Both the position numbers and the translations under genes were made by a program. A DNA stretch of 64,000 nt from 13-2-20CM-66-19 sp963824395 (GTDB lineage Bacteria; Pseudomonadota; Gammaproteobacteria; Steroidobacterales; Steroidobacteraceae), in assembly GCA_963824395.1 (NCBI GenBank), contig CAWGPF010000003.1:124001-188000 (forward strand). The letters are read 5' to 3'. The notes under the pieces are model-generated. The model had not been told where the DNA came from. It ran no database searches and saw nothing but the letters and a program-made list of their open reading frames with translations. The stretch's first letter is position 1. Every line of letters starts with the position of its first letter. This document shows positions 55,372-64,000 of the stretch, in pieces.

Positions 55372-56247
55372 GTGAGTACGCGCCGCCCATCCGCCGGGGT
55401 GCTCGCCTACCTGACCATTTACCTGGGCGTGCCGTTCCTCGGGCTGCTGTGCCTCGCCTGGTCACTCATCGCGCTGCCGGCGCGGCTGCTGCTGCCGCGC
55501 GAGCGCGGCATCGCCTTTGGCCGCGCGGGCATCAGCTGCGGCTTCCGGCTCTACGTGAACCTGCTGCGCTTCTTCGGCGCCTACCACTTCGATACGAGCG
55601 CGCTCGAGGCCCTCTCCCAGGAACGCGGCGTCGTGGTGGCTCCCAACCACCCGGGACTGATCGATGCGGTGGTACTCCTGGCGCATCACCCGAACATGGT
55701 CTGCATCATGAAGACCGCGCTCATGCACAACATCTTCCTCGGGGCGGGTGCGCGGCTGGCGGGATTCATCTGCAACACCCCGCCGCGCCGCATGATCCAG
55801 GAGGCGGTCGGGGCCGTGCGGGACGGCGCCGCGCTGCTGCTGTTTCCCGAGGGCACCCGCTCGCGCAGTGATCCGGTGAATGACTTCCAGCTCACGGTCG
55901 GGGCCATCGCCAAGCACGCGCGCGCCCCGGTGCTCACCGTCCTGATCGACTGCGACTCGGCGTACCTGGGCAAAGGCTGGCCGCTGTTCCGCGTACCGGC
56001 ACTGCCCATTACCTACCGGGTGCGCCTCGGACGGCGCTTCGCGCCGCCGACCGACGTGCGCGAATTTACCACCGAGCTCCAGGAGTACTTTCGTGCCGAG
56101 CTGCGCGACTCGCCCCTGAGCGGCTGGCTCCCGCGCGCCGGCGCCGCCGCGGCGGGCTCCCCCGGGCGCGCGGCTCCCGCACGCGCACCGCGGGAGTCGG
56201 CGGTCGATACGACGCAGGCCTCCGGCGCGGGCTACCCGCGGGGGTAG
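55372..56247 (+). CDS. 1-acyl-glycerol-3-phosphate acyltransferase-like (PlsC family)
   Basis: A 291-aa membrane-associated acyltransferase. One N-terminal hydrophobic segment (about residues 12-38) is followed by NHPGLID (HX4D) and LLFPEGTRSRSD, the acceptor motif. The tail after about residue 255 is rich in Ala, Pro and Gly and probably disordered. It starts at GTG 55372. Acceptor could be lyso-phosphatidate or an ornithine-type lipid. It differs from the shorter PlsC-like gene at 36754. Confidence 0.83.
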   Translation: MSTRRPSAGVLAYLTIYLGVPFLGLLCLAWSLIALPARLLLPRERGIAFGRAGISCGFRLYVNLLRFFGAYHFDTSALEALSQERGVVVAPNHPGLIDAVVLLAHHPNMVCIMKTALMHNIFLGAGARLAGFICNTPPRRMIQEAVGAVRDGAALLLFPEGTRSRSDPVNDFQLTVGAIAKHARAPVLTVLIDCDSAYLGKGWPLFRVPALPITYRVRLGRRFAPPTDVREFTTELQEYFRAELRDSPLSGWLPRAGAAAAGSPGRAAPARAPRESAVDTTQASGAGYPRG

Positions 56248-56477
56248 GTGCATCGCGCAGGCCCCGGTGGCGGCATTGGGCCGCGATGCAGGTCTCAGAT
56301 ATTCAGTGACTTAGCGGGCAACGGCGGTGAATTCCGCCGTACCGGCCACCCTTTGCGTGCGGCATGCACGGGGGAGCGGGACTGCGGCGTGACCCCGCTC
56401 ACGGCTGAAGGCCCGTTGCGCACCGCAGAATGCCCCTCAGGATTACAGCGAATTCTGCGGGGTACGGCCCGCAAGTC

Positions 56478-57230
56478 ATGAGCATGACCCAACTGATCAT
56501 CGCCAGCGCCCTGGGCTTCATCGCCGCCCAGGGCAGCCTCTACGGCATGAAGAGCGTCGCCGGCTGGCTGCAGCGCGACGGGGTGCGCGCCCGGATCGGC
56601 GAGCTGATTCCGTCTTCCGCGCACGGCTTCATCGGCGGCTTCATCCGCTACGCCGCACCGGTCGGGGCGAGCGTGGCCGTGGTGATCCTGGGCGCGTGGG
56701 CGGTCGGGGACTACCTGTCGGCGCGCGCCGCGCGCAGCGCACTCTCCGCAGGCGCTCTGGACGCCGTCGCCGCCGCCGCGGTGGCCGATGGTACGAGCAC
56801 CGGGGAGGACGCAGGCGCCGCTGCGCCCGCGCCCGCCCCCGAGGCGAGCGCTGCGAGCGCACCGAGCACGGTCGATCCCTACGCGGATGAGGACTACAAG
56901 GTCCACCACAAGAAGCGGCGCGCCGGGGCCACCACGAATCTTGAGGAAACCCTGCTGCAGCGCTCCGAGAACAAGGCACGCACCGAACTGCTGAAAGAAA
57001 TCCAGCAGCACGTGGCGCGCTCGCAGTACGACTGCGAGGCCGCCGCTCGCGCCGAGCATTATCTGAAGGCCGGCCTCGACGTGTGGGGCTTCGCCTCCTG
57101 GCAGGCCAAGTACTTCCCGACCGACAGCTATCCGGGCGCCACGCTGCCGCAGTGCCGGGACATCCAGAGCGTCATCGATCCCTCCGCGCTCAACCTGCAG
57201 TCGACCCTCGCCCAGCAGAAGCATCCCTGA
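56478..57230 (+). CDS. Unknown membrane protein
   Basis: A 250-aa protein not assigned to any family. From ATG 56478 it has hydrophobic segments near residues 5-20 and 55-85, then an Ala/Pro/Glu-rich low-complexity linker (about 95-140), then a helical, charged C-terminal domain (EETLLQRSENKARTELLKEI) containing two cysteines (YDCEAAAR and PQCRDIQ). The C-terminal side may be periplasmic. An upstream in-frame start at 56430 is possible. Confidence 0.55.
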   Translation: MSMTQLIIASALGFIAAQGSLYGMKSVAGWLQRDGVRARIGELIPSSAHGFIGGFIRYAAPVGASVAVVILGAWAVGDYLSARAARSALSAGALDAVAAAAVADGTSTGEDAGAAAPAPAPEASAASAPSTVDPYADEDYKVHHKKRRAGATTNLEETLLQRSENKARTELLKEIQQHVARSQYDCEAAARAEHYLKAGLDVWGFASWQAKYFPTDSYPGATLPQCRDIQSVIDPSALNLQSTLAQQKHP

Positions 57231-57263
57231 GGCGCAGCGCTGCCGGCGCTGCGGGGCGCACCG

Positions 57264-58214
57264 CTACGGCCCGATGTAGTACTGCCGCAGGCCCCCCGCG
57301 CCTTCGCGCTGCGCGACGCGCAGCGCCTCGGGCCCGAAGCTGCTCACCACGCCGCGCCTGACCGCCTCGAGGAACGGGATCCAGGTGCCCGAGGGCAGCA
57401 GCACCTCGTGAGCATAGAGCGCCAGCGCATGCGTGGCGAAGCCCTCGCCCTCGCGCTCGGGTTGCGCGGCAGGGTCGCCGTTCACCTGGGGCACGTCCTG
57501 GCTGTTGATGGCCACGAGCGTGCGCACGGCCCGGCCGGGCTGCGTCTCACGGTGCACGATGACCGGCCCCCCGAGCATCGTCGCCTCCAGCGGGATCAGG
57601 TGCCGCAAGAGCGGATAGTGCAGCCGCCCCGTCGTCGTGCCGAAGTCGCCGAAGAATCCCTCGCGCACCAGCAGGTGACGCCCCGGCACCGCCGGCGCGT
57701 CACTCGCCGCGCCTTCGCGAACCGCGGCAGAGGCGGCGAAGCCTGCCGCCAGCAGCGTTTCTACGGCCGTAGGCGGCGGCCCGAGGTCGATGGGCAGCAC
57801 GCTCACGGGCAGCGGCTCAGGCAGGGCGACGAAGACGAGCGCGGTGTCGCGCTGGCTGATCCGGGCCGAGATCGCCGCCCCGGCCAGGGGGCACAGGAAC
57901 TCGCCGTTGCGTTCCGGGACGGTGAGGGCGCAACGCAGGTGCTGCAACGCCTCGAAGCGATAGCGCCGGTCGAGGCCCGCACTGCCGGAAGGCGCCGCAG
58001 CGCCCAGGGCAACGTCCTCGAACAGCGCCGCCGCGGTGGCCGTGACGAGCCAGCGGCCCTCGAGGACGCCGATCACGGACCCGGAGCCGAGTACGCGGTA
58101 CTCGTGACGGGCCTCATCGAGCGCCAGGTAGCGCACGACCGCCGGCAGATCCCCGGCGAGGGTGTTGGGGAGCGCGCGCCAGCCCTGGCCGCGCACGATG
58201 CCTGAGAGACTCAT
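57264..58214 (-). CDS. Degenerate trypsin-like peptidase homologue
   Basis: A 316-aa protein with the layout of a chymotrypsin-fold protease (GSGSVIGVLEGRWLVTATAAA near residues 43-63 and TMLGGPVIV at 212-220). The catalytic His position is Thr/Ala and the nucleophile Ser (usually MSGGP) is Leu214, so it is probably inactive. No signal peptide is visible. It could be a binding or regulatory domain. The fold call is by pattern, not alignment. It overlaps nothing and lies 4 bases after the thioesterase gene. Confidence 0.5.
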   Translation of the reverse strand: MSLSGIVRGQGWRALPNTLAGDLPAVVRYLALDEARHEYRVLGSGSVIGVLEGRWLVTATAAALFEDVALGAAAPSGSAGLDRRYRFEALQHLRCALTVPERNGEFLCPLAGAAISARISQRDTALVFVALPEPLPVSVLPIDLGPPPTAVETLLAAGFAASAAVREGAASDAPAVPGRHLLVREGFFGDFGTTTGRLHYPLLRHLIPLEATMLGGPVIVHRETQPGRAVRTLVAINSQDVPQVNGDPAAQPEREGEGFATHALALYAHEVLLPSGTWIPFLEAVRRGVVSSFGPEALRVAQREGAGGLRQYYIGP

Positions 58215-58218
58215 GGTG

Positions 58219-58665
58219 CTAGCGTTCGATGATCAGGAGCGTCGAAGTGGCCGAGGCGTAGAGCTTACCGGCTGCATCGGTGAGCGTGGCTTCGGCGAAT
58301 GCGACGCGCCGCCCGAGGGAGATCACCCGCCCCACGGCACGTACCGGGCCGGTCGAGGTGGTCATCGCCTTGTGGAAGGCGACCTTCAGTTCGAGCGTCG
58401 TGTAGCTCTGCGCTGCGGTGAGGCTTGCGTGCACGGCGCAGCCGCACGCGGAGTCGAGCAGCGTCGCCGCGTAGCCCCCGTGCACCATGCCGATGGGGTT
58501 GTAGGCATGCAGGCCGGGCGTGCCTTCGAACACCGCGCGGCCCGCCTCAACGTCCACCAGCGCGAAGTCCAGCGCTACCGCGATCCCGGGGCGGCGCCCG
58601 GCCGCGATCATCTGGCGCAGTTGCTCAAGACCTGACAGCGCTGCGGCGGTGCCTTGGGGTTCCAT
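58219..58665 (-). CDS. PaaI-family hotdog thioesterase
   Basis: A 148-aa hotdog-fold protein with NPIGMVHGGYAATLLDSACGCAV, the conserved HGG plus Asp motif of PaaI-type acyl-CoA thioesterases, and LELKVAFHKAM. It would hydrolyse an acyl- or aryl-CoA. It lies between the aldo-keto reductase and the degenerate protease gene on the same strand. Confidence 0.88.
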   Translation of the reverse strand: MEPQGTAAALSGLEQLRQMIAAGRRPGIAVALDFALVDVEAGRAVFEGTPGLHAYNPIGMVHGGYAATLLDSACGCAVHASLTAAQSYTTLELKVAFHKAMTTSTGPVRAVGRVISLGRRVAFAEATLTDAAGKLYASATSTLLIIER

Positions 58666-58676
58666 TCCGACCGCTC

Positions 58677-59618
58677 TCAGTGCGAGGGCAGGAGTTTCTC
58701 GGCCGCGAGAAACAGCGCCGGGTCCACGGCGGCGCCCGAGGCCGCGGCGTTCTCATCGACCTGTTCCGGGCGCGAGGCGCCCACGATGGCGGCCGCCACG
58801 TTCTTCTGGCGCAGCACCCAGGCGAGGGCGAACTGCGGGAGGCTCAAGTGCGCCTCAGCCGCCAGGCGCTGTACCGCCTGCACCGCCTCGAGAGTCGCCG
58901 GCGTGAACCAGGCCGGATTGAGGAACGCTCCCATCGCCCGATCCGCGGCGCGGCTGTCCGCCGGCAGCGGTGCGCCAGGCAGGTACTTGCCGCTCAGCAC
59001 CCCCTGGGCGAGGGGCGACCAGACGACCTGGGAGATGCCCGAGCTTTCGCACAGTGCCAGTAAGCCTGCTTCGGGCTCGCGGTGCAGGAGTGAGTACTGC
59101 GGCTGGCTCGAGACGAAGCGCGCCACCTCAGGCAGCGCAAGCGCCGCCTTGATCTTCTCGAGCGGCCACTCGGAAAAGCCGAGGTAGCGCACCTTGCCCG
59201 CGCGTACCGCCGCGGTGAGTGCGGTCATGGTCTCCTCCAGCGGAGTGTCGAAGTCGTAGCGATGGCACTGGTAGAGATCGACGTAGTCCACGCGCAGCCG
59301 CCGCAGCGAGGCCTCCAGCTGCTTGGCGATCTGTGTGCGCGAGAGTCCGCGGTCCTCCTGGCTCATGGGAAAGAAGAGCTTGGTCGCGAGCACGTAGCGC
59401 TCGCGCGGGATGCCGGCGAGCGCCTCCCCGAGCACGCTCTCGGCGGCGCCCTGGCCGTAGACGTTGGCGGTGTCGAGGAAGTTGATGCCGCGCTCGAGCG
59501 CCCGGTGGACGCACGCGATCGCCGCGGCGCGGCGCTTGGGGTCGGAGAAGGTCAGCCACGAGCCCAGGCCGATCTCCGAGACCTGAAGATCACTGTTCCC
59601 CAGCCTGCGGTATTTCAT
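58677..59618 (-). CDS. Aldo/keto reductase
   Basis: A 313-aa NADPH-dependent reductase of the potassium-channel beta-subunit-like group: MKYRRLGNSDLQVSEIGLGS, FLDTANVYGQGAAESVLGEAL with catalytic Tyr, ATKLFF with Lys, and DLYQCHRYDF with His. I chose ATG 59618 because it matches the family N-terminus; the longer frame from 59789 adds unconserved residues. Substrate not predicted. Confidence 0.92.
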   Translation of the reverse strand: MKYRRLGNSDLQVSEIGLGSWLTFSDPKRRAAAIACVHRALERGINFLDTANVYGQGAAESVLGEALAGIPRERYVLATKLFFPMSQEDRGLSRTQIAKQLEASLRRLRVDYVDLYQCHRYDFDTPLEETMTALTAAVRAGKVRYLGFSEWPLEKIKAALALPEVARFVSSQPQYSLLHREPEAGLLALCESSGISQVVWSPLAQGVLSGKYLPGAPLPADSRAADRAMGAFLNPAWFTPATLEAVQAVQRLAAEAHLSLPQFALAWVLRQKNVAAAIVGASRPEQVDENAAASGAAVDPALFLAAEKLLPSH

Positions 59619-59715
59619 GCGCACCTGCCTCCGGCAGCATCCAGCGTGCCGCGCCATCCTAGCCGAATCCGCGCGCCCCGGAACCCCGGGCGGACATGAC
59701 TGCCGTGCCGCGGCT

Positions 59716-61584
59716 TCAGACCGCGATGCGGTACTGGTGCATCCAGGAAGTGAGCATGATCGTGCCGAACAGCCCGTGCTCGACGGCAACGCTGCCGCGC
59801 CGCTGCGTCAGGCGTCGTACCTCGCTCGGCGCCAGCACCGCGCGGATTTCCTCGCGGCATTCGTCCATCCAGGCGTTGATCACCGCGGGCGTGAGCCAGC
59901 GCGCCATCGGGATCGTGAATCCCTGCTTGCGGTCGATGTCGAGGGTCGGCGGCAGGAGCCGCCGCGCGAGCGTTTTCAAGAGGATCTTGCGCTCCCGGGG
60001 CGTCGCCCGCAGGGAGTTCGGGACCTTGCCGAAGGCGAATTCGATCACGCGCTGATCCAGAAACGGTGCCCGCACTTCGAGCGAGCACAGCATGCTCGCG
60101 CGATCGACCTTCACGAGAATGTCCTCCGGCAGGTAGGACCTGAAGTCGGCCGCCATCGCGGCTCCGGGCAGCCCGCGCGCGGCCTCAACCTGGGCGCGTC
60201 GCCAGGACTTGGGCGTCGCCTCGGGCCGCGGACCTGAGAGCAGCGGGCTCACCTTGCGAAAGTCCGCATGGTCGGTCCACAGCGCGACCTGCGCGATGCC
60301 GTCGGCCGCCGAGCCCTCGAGCGCCATGAGGGAGTTGCGGCCGCGGGTGCCGGCCGGCAGCGCGAGGCGCGCAAGATTCGCCAGCAGTGCGCGCGCCGCG
60401 CCGGGCAGATAGCGCCGCAGATGCGCACGCCGCAGCAATGACTGGTAGGCGAGGTAGCCGCCGAAGAGCTCATCCCCACCATCGCCCCCGAGCACCACCT
60501 TGCAGTGACGGCTCACGGTCCTGGCGAGCAGGTAGGTCGGGATCATGGAGGAATCGGCGACCGGCTCGTCGTACTGCCGCGCCAACACCTGCAGCAGGTC
60601 GACGCTCGAGTGATCAAGCGGCAGCTCCACGTGCTCGGTGCCCAGATAGTCAGCGACCGCGCGCGCGAAGCGCGCCTCGTTCAGCTGCGGATCATCGGGC
60701 AGCGTCACGGTGAAGGTACGCACCTTGTGGCGCGAAGTGCGCGCCGCGATCGCAGTCACGAGGCTCGAGTCAACGCCACCGCTCAAGAGCACCGCCAGTG
60801 GCACGTCGGCGATCAGCTGCTCACCGACGGCCGCCCCGAGCAGCTGCTCGAGCTCATCGGTGAGCGTCTCACGCTCGGCAGTGCCCGACTCGGGCACGGC
60901 GGCGGGCAGGTCCCAGTAGCGCCAGATCCGCGGTGTGCCACCGCCGAGTGACCAGCTGAGGCAGTGCGCGGCGCGCAGCTTGTGCACGCCCTCGAGGATG
61001 CAGTGCTCGCCGGGCACGTAGCCGAAGCTCAGGTACTGGGCGAGCGCGGTGCGCGACAGGCGGCGGGGGAACTGCGGGTCGAACAGCAGCGCCTTGAGTT
61101 CGGACGCAAACACCAGGCCGCCGCGATGCAGCGCCCAGAAAAGCGGCTTTTCGCCGGCGCGGTCGCGTGCCATGAACAGCGTCCGGCGCGCCTGATCGAA
61201 GATGGCGAACGCGAACATGCCGCGCAGTCGCGTGACGCAGTCCTCGCCCCAGGCGTCGTAGGCGGCGAGCAGCACTTCGGTGTCGCTGCGGCCGACGAAG
61301 TGCACGCCGCGCGCGCTCAGCTCGGCACGCAGCTGCTCGTGGTTGTAGATCTCGCCGTTGAAGACCACGACGCTGTTGCCCGAGGCGCCGCACATCGGCT
61401 GCGCGCCGGTCTCTGACAGGTCGATGATAGCGAGCCGCCGGTGACCTAAAGCCACCGTGGCATCCTGCGACACCCACAGCCCGCAGCCATCAGGACCGCG
61501 ATGCGCGATCTGATCGCGCATCGCGCCGAGCAGCTGCGGCGCCAGTCCCCCGGGGGTGCCGGCGTAGCCGACTATCCCGCACAC
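59716..61584 (-). CDS. asnB: Asparagine synthase (glutamine-hydrolysing)
   Basis: A 622-aa two-domain enzyme. The class II glutaminase domain begins MCGIVGYAG with Cys2 as nucleophile, and has HRRLAIIDLSETGAQPM and VVFNGEIYNHEQLR. The synthetase domain contains SGGVDSSLV, the ATP pyrophosphatase signature, and GGDGGDELFGGY. It makes asparagine, or an amide on another substrate, as AsnB homologues do in exopolysaccharide and peptide clusters. It appears monocistronic. Confidence 0.94.
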   Translation of the reverse strand: MCGIVGYAGTPGGLAPQLLGAMRDQIAHRGPDGCGLWVSQDATVALGHRRLAIIDLSETGAQPMCGASGNSVVVFNGEIYNHEQLRAELSARGVHFVGRSDTEVLLAAYDAWGEDCVTRLRGMFAFAIFDQARRTLFMARDRAGEKPLFWALHRGGLVFASELKALLFDPQFPRRLSRTALAQYLSFGYVPGEHCILEGVHKLRAAHCLSWSLGGGTPRIWRYWDLPAAVPESGTAERETLTDELEQLLGAAVGEQLIADVPLAVLLSGGVDSSLVTAIAARTSRHKVRTFTVTLPDDPQLNEARFARAVADYLGTEHVELPLDHSSVDLLQVLARQYDEPVADSSMIPTYLLARTVSRHCKVVLGGDGGDELFGGYLAYQSLLRRAHLRRYLPGAARALLANLARLALPAGTRGRNSLMALEGSAADGIAQVALWTDHADFRKVSPLLSGPRPEATPKSWRRAQVEAARGLPGAAMAADFRSYLPEDILVKVDRASMLCSLEVRAPFLDQRVIEFAFGKVPNSLRATPRERKILLKTLARRLLPPTLDIDRKQGFTIPMARWLTPAVINAWMDECREEIRAVLAPSEVRRLTQRRGSVAVEHGLFGTIMLTSWMHQYRIAV

Positions 61585-62216
61585 GGGCGGCGTGCCTCAG
61601 GATTTGTGAGTAAGACGCCCGCCCGGCGGCGCGCGGCAGCTGGCACAGGGCGGATCCTGGTGGAGTGACAGTCTGTTGTGAGGAGTTCGTGCAACAAAAG
61701 TCCTGCGCTCCGGGCTGCGTTGCGGCAGTCGCGCGAACACGAACGACGGGCCCGGAAGTGCGCGCAGTATAGACCTGCACCGCAGCGGCGTCCGGGGAAA
61801 CCGGCAGTTGCGCGAGCTTCTGCACAGTTTTTGCGCATTCGTACCCATTTGGAGCGGGCCAGTGTTTGACAAGATGCCGCCGGCGCGGCGCGCCGCGGAT
61901 GCGTGCTCGCCGTTGCCACTGGGGCACGGCTGCTCACGCCGGTTACTGCAGCGCGGGAATGTTGCGGGTGTTGGTTTTGCCAACATGCGCGGACGCCTCG
62001 AGCGGGTCCAACCACTAACTGTCACGGCAGCGCGTATAATCCGGGTGGCTTTTTCAATGAACGAGCGCTGAACGAAAGGTCCAGCAGCACCGGGCGTACG
62101 CCCCTGTAGCTGCATTCCTACAGACGGTCAGCTGCGTCCCCGACCGATGCGCGATCTTGGCCGTGGGATGCTGCCCGGATACCAAATAGCTCTTAAACGG
62201 AGCCAAGGAGACTCAA
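61585..62216. other. Intergenic stretch with a possible -10 box
   Basis: About 630 bases between the divergent asnB and SYLF genes. Frames are short or lack recognisable domains. A perfect TATAAT lies at 62035-62040 on the plus strand, but no good -35 sits 16-18 bases before it. An AAGGAG ribosome-binding site precedes the GTG at 62217. No tRNA or repeat was recognised. Confidence 0.4.
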
Positions 62217-62792
62217 GTGAAGGCACGCATGGCGGGACGATTCTTAGGTGTGGCACTGGCGCTGTGCGCGGTGGCGACGTGGGCGGGCTCGTATCCCGAC
62301 ACGATTACGCTGTTCAAGAACGCGGGCGAGAGCGCCTCATTCTTCAAGAACTCCTACGGCTACGCGGTGTTTCCGACCATCGGCAAGGGCGGACTCGTGG
62401 TTGGCGGTGCCCACGGCACCGGGCGCGTCTACCAGCACGGCCACTACGTCGGCGACACCACCGTGAATCAGCTGAGCGTCGGCTTCCAGGCTGGCGGCCA
62501 GGCGTACAGCCAGATCATCTTCTTCCAGAACAAGGACTCCTTCGACGCCTTCACGAAGGGTGACTTCGAGTTCGGCGCTGACGTCAACGCGGTCGCGATT
62601 ACGGCCGCAGCCGGCGGCAGTGTCGGCACCCAGGGTACGAGCGGCAGCGCGAGCGGCGGCATGAAGGACGCGAAGACTGCCGGCTCCTATTACAAGGGCC
62701 TGGCCGTCTTCACCATCGTGAAGGGCGGCGCCATGTACCAGGCCGTGGTGGCTGGGCAGAAGTTCAGCTACAAGCCGAAAGCGGCTTCCTAA
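62217..62792 (+). CDS. Secreted SYLF/Ysc84-domain protein
   Basis: A 191-aa protein with a signal peptide (cleavage near TWAGS), followed by the SYLF (Ysc84) lipid-binding domain: YGYAVFPTIGKGGLVVGGAHG near residues 45-65 and KGLAVFTIVKGGAMYQAVVAGQ near the C-terminus. Starts at GTG with AAGGAG 6 bases upstream. Eukaryotic relatives bind phosphoinositides; the bacterial role is unknown. Confidence 0.85.
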   Translation: MKARMAGRFLGVALALCAVATWAGSYPDTITLFKNAGESASFFKNSYGYAVFPTIGKGGLVVGGAHGTGRVYQHGHYVGDTTVNQLSVGFQAGGQAYSQIIFFQNKDSFDAFTKGDFEFGADVNAVAITAAAGGSVGTQGTSGSASGGMKDAKTAGSYYKGLAVFTIVKGGAMYQAVVAGQKFSYKPKAAS

Positions 62793-62807
62793 GCGAACGC
62801 CACACGG

Positions 62808-62860
62808 GCGCCCCCGGGGCACCTCCGTACGGTGGTGCCCCGGGGGCGCGTTTCGTTTCC
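62808..62860 (+). terminator. Strong rho-independent terminator after the SYLF gene
   Basis: A perfect 16-bp GC-rich inverted repeat (arms 62808-62823 and 62834-62849, 10-base loop) is followed by GTTTCGTTT. It ends the SYLF transcript; the hairpin is also symmetrical for the other strand. Confidence 0.85.
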
Positions 62861-62909
62861 TGCTCGGGGGTTACCTCGCGTGCGAAGTGGCTCGCTGTAA
62901 TACCGGCTC

Positions 62910-64000
62910 ATGATCCTTCGCTGCCTCCTTCGCCTGGCCGGCTGCGCCATGGCGCTGGCCTCGCTGGCTGCGCACGCTGATCCTGCGCCCTTTGATCTGC
63001 CCGGCCCGACCCTGCAGCTGAAAGTCACGCGCGCTGGCGTAACGCTGCCGGCCGCGCGCGTGCCGAATCTCGCCGCCGGGGACCAACTGTGGCTCAAGGC
63101 CGACCTGCCGAAGGAGCAGTCCGAGCATTACCTGATGGTGGCCGCCTTCCTGCGCGGTGCCACCAATCCGCCGCCCGCCGAGTGGTTCGTGCGCTGTAAT
63201 ACCTGGGCACCCAAGTGCGCCCAGGACGGCCTGACGCTCACCGTACCCAAGGACGCGCAGCAGCTCCTGGTGTTCCTCGCGCCCGAGACCGGCGGGGATT
63301 TCAAGACTCTCCTGGATGCGGTGCGTGGGCGGCCCGGGGCGTTCGTGCGCACCTCGCAGGATCTCAATCAGGCAACGCTCGACCGCTCACGGCTCGAGAG
63401 CTACCTTGCCGCGATCCGCACGCTTGCCGATACCGACCCCGGGCGCCTGAAGGAGGCTGCGCCGCTGCTCGCGCGCAGCCTTGCGATCAAGGTGGATGAG
63501 AAGTGCCTGGACAAGATGGCGACCGTGCAGGCTTCCTGCCTCACGCAGGGGCGCGAGACGCTCATCCTCAACGACGGCCACAGCACCTCCCTCGCCCAGG
63601 CACTGACTTCCGGACCTGCGAGCGATCTGGCGATGGATGCCAGCAACACCGCGCAGCTGAAATACGGTTACTACGGCCCCTACATCGGCTCGCTCTTTGA
63701 TATCGCGCGGCTCTTCGACTCGTTCCACACCGCGCACTACCAGTACATTCCGGCGCTCGCCGCCGCGCGCGAGGACCGTCTGGCCCTGGTGCTGAATGCA
63801 GCCCCGTCCTTCCACGACCCGAAGTCGGTGCTGGTGATGGCGCTACCGGCCGTCGATCGCGCGCAGCTGCCGCCACTGCACGTGGTCGAACCGCGCGAGG
63901 CGCTGTGCGCGCGCCAGAGCCCGCTGGTGCTGCAGGTGGACGGCGCGCCGCTCGTGTTTTCCACCGGCTTTGCGCACCAGATGGTCCTGCGGGTGCCTCT
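62910..64000 (+). CDS. Unknown secreted protein (3' end outside window)
   Basis: A frame open from ATG 62910 to the right edge (363 codons visible, no stop). A signal peptide is likely: MILRCLLRLAGCAMALASLA then AHADP. The mature part has LKVTRAG, AAFLRGATNPPPAEWF, an internal QASCLTQGRETLILNDGH region, and YGYYGPYIGSLFDIARLFDSF. I recognise no family. It may be a periplasmic or surface domain of a larger protein. Confidence 0.7.
   Translation, partial: MILRCLLRLAGCAMALASLAAHADPAPFDLPGPTLQLKVTRAGVTLPAARVPNLAAGDQLWLKADLPKEQSEHYLMVAAFLRGATNPPPAEWFVRCNTWAPKCAQDGLTLTVPKDAQQLLVFLAPETGGDFKTLLDAVRGRPGAFVRTSQDLNQATLDRSRLESYLAAIRTLADTDPGRLKEAAPLLARSLAIKVDEKCLDKMATVQASCLTQGRETLILNDGHSTSLAQALTSGPASDLAMDASNTAQLKYGYYGPYIGSLFDIARLFDSFHTAHYQYIPALAAAREDRLALVLNAAPSFHDPKSVLVMALPAVDRAQLPPLHVVEPREALCARQSPLVLQVDGAPLVFSTGFAHQMVLRVP

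Noticed and set aside
1..64000. CRISPR arrays, insertion sequences, rRNA genes
   Set aside because: I saw no regularly spaced direct repeats, no transposase-like protein and no rRNA-like sequence in either strand by eye.

Overview
The window looks like a GC-rich gammaproteobacterial chromosome. The clearest pointer is a complete histidine operon in the order hisG-D-C-B-H-A-F-IE, preceded by a TrpR-type regulator gene as I recall for Xanthomonadales-like lineages. Coding density is high, many genes overlap by 1-4 bases, and GTG starts are common. I could not test the taxonomy by database search.

From 1 to about 14.5 kb is an uptake or bidirectional [NiFe]-hydrogenase locus. It holds a nickel/cobalt transporter cut by the left edge, a leftward hypA-B-C-D-X-F-E maturation operon, and a rightward operon encoding the large-subunit protease, a HupH-type chaperone, the Tat-exported small subunit, the Isp1 cytochrome b, the Isp2 HdrD-like Fe-S protein and the large subunit. 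The order hynS-isp1-isp2-hynL is that of Isp-type (group 1e) enzymes.

From 14.5 to 20.8 kb is the most unusual region: a leftward operon for a PqqD-like protein, three paralogous radical-SAM enzymes, a UbiA-type membrane prenyltransferase and a 51-residue peptide with its own ribosome-binding site, plus a divergent cobalamin-domain radical-SAM gene. I read it as a candidate ribosomal-peptide pathway that could yield a prenylated, membrane-held peptide cofactor. The product is unknown. It sits between the hydrogenase and an extracellular electron-transfer locus (20.8-27.9 kb) with a NapC/CymA-like tetraheme cytochrome, a surface decaheme lipoprotein, an MtrA/DmsE decaheme cytochrome, an MtrB-type porin and a small monoheme cytochrome. 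Together the three blocks suggest electron flow from H2 to an external acceptor, or the reverse.

From 28 to 33.5 kb are phosphoketolase, an acetate-kinase remnant, a repeat-rich protein with a C-terminal S74 chaperone domain, and a reductase remnant: a region of gene loss. From 33.5 to 37.3 kb are a stand-alone EF-G, a trypsin-like protease and an acyltransferase. From 37.5 to 45 kb is the his operon, with a trp-operator-like palindrome over its promoter and a probable ATT start for hisF. From 45 to 64 kb are mostly secreted or housekeeping genes, including two penicillin-V-acylase-like hydrolases flanking a B3-type metallo-beta-lactamase gene. Four apparent +1 frameshifts lie between 44.4 and 49.7 kb.
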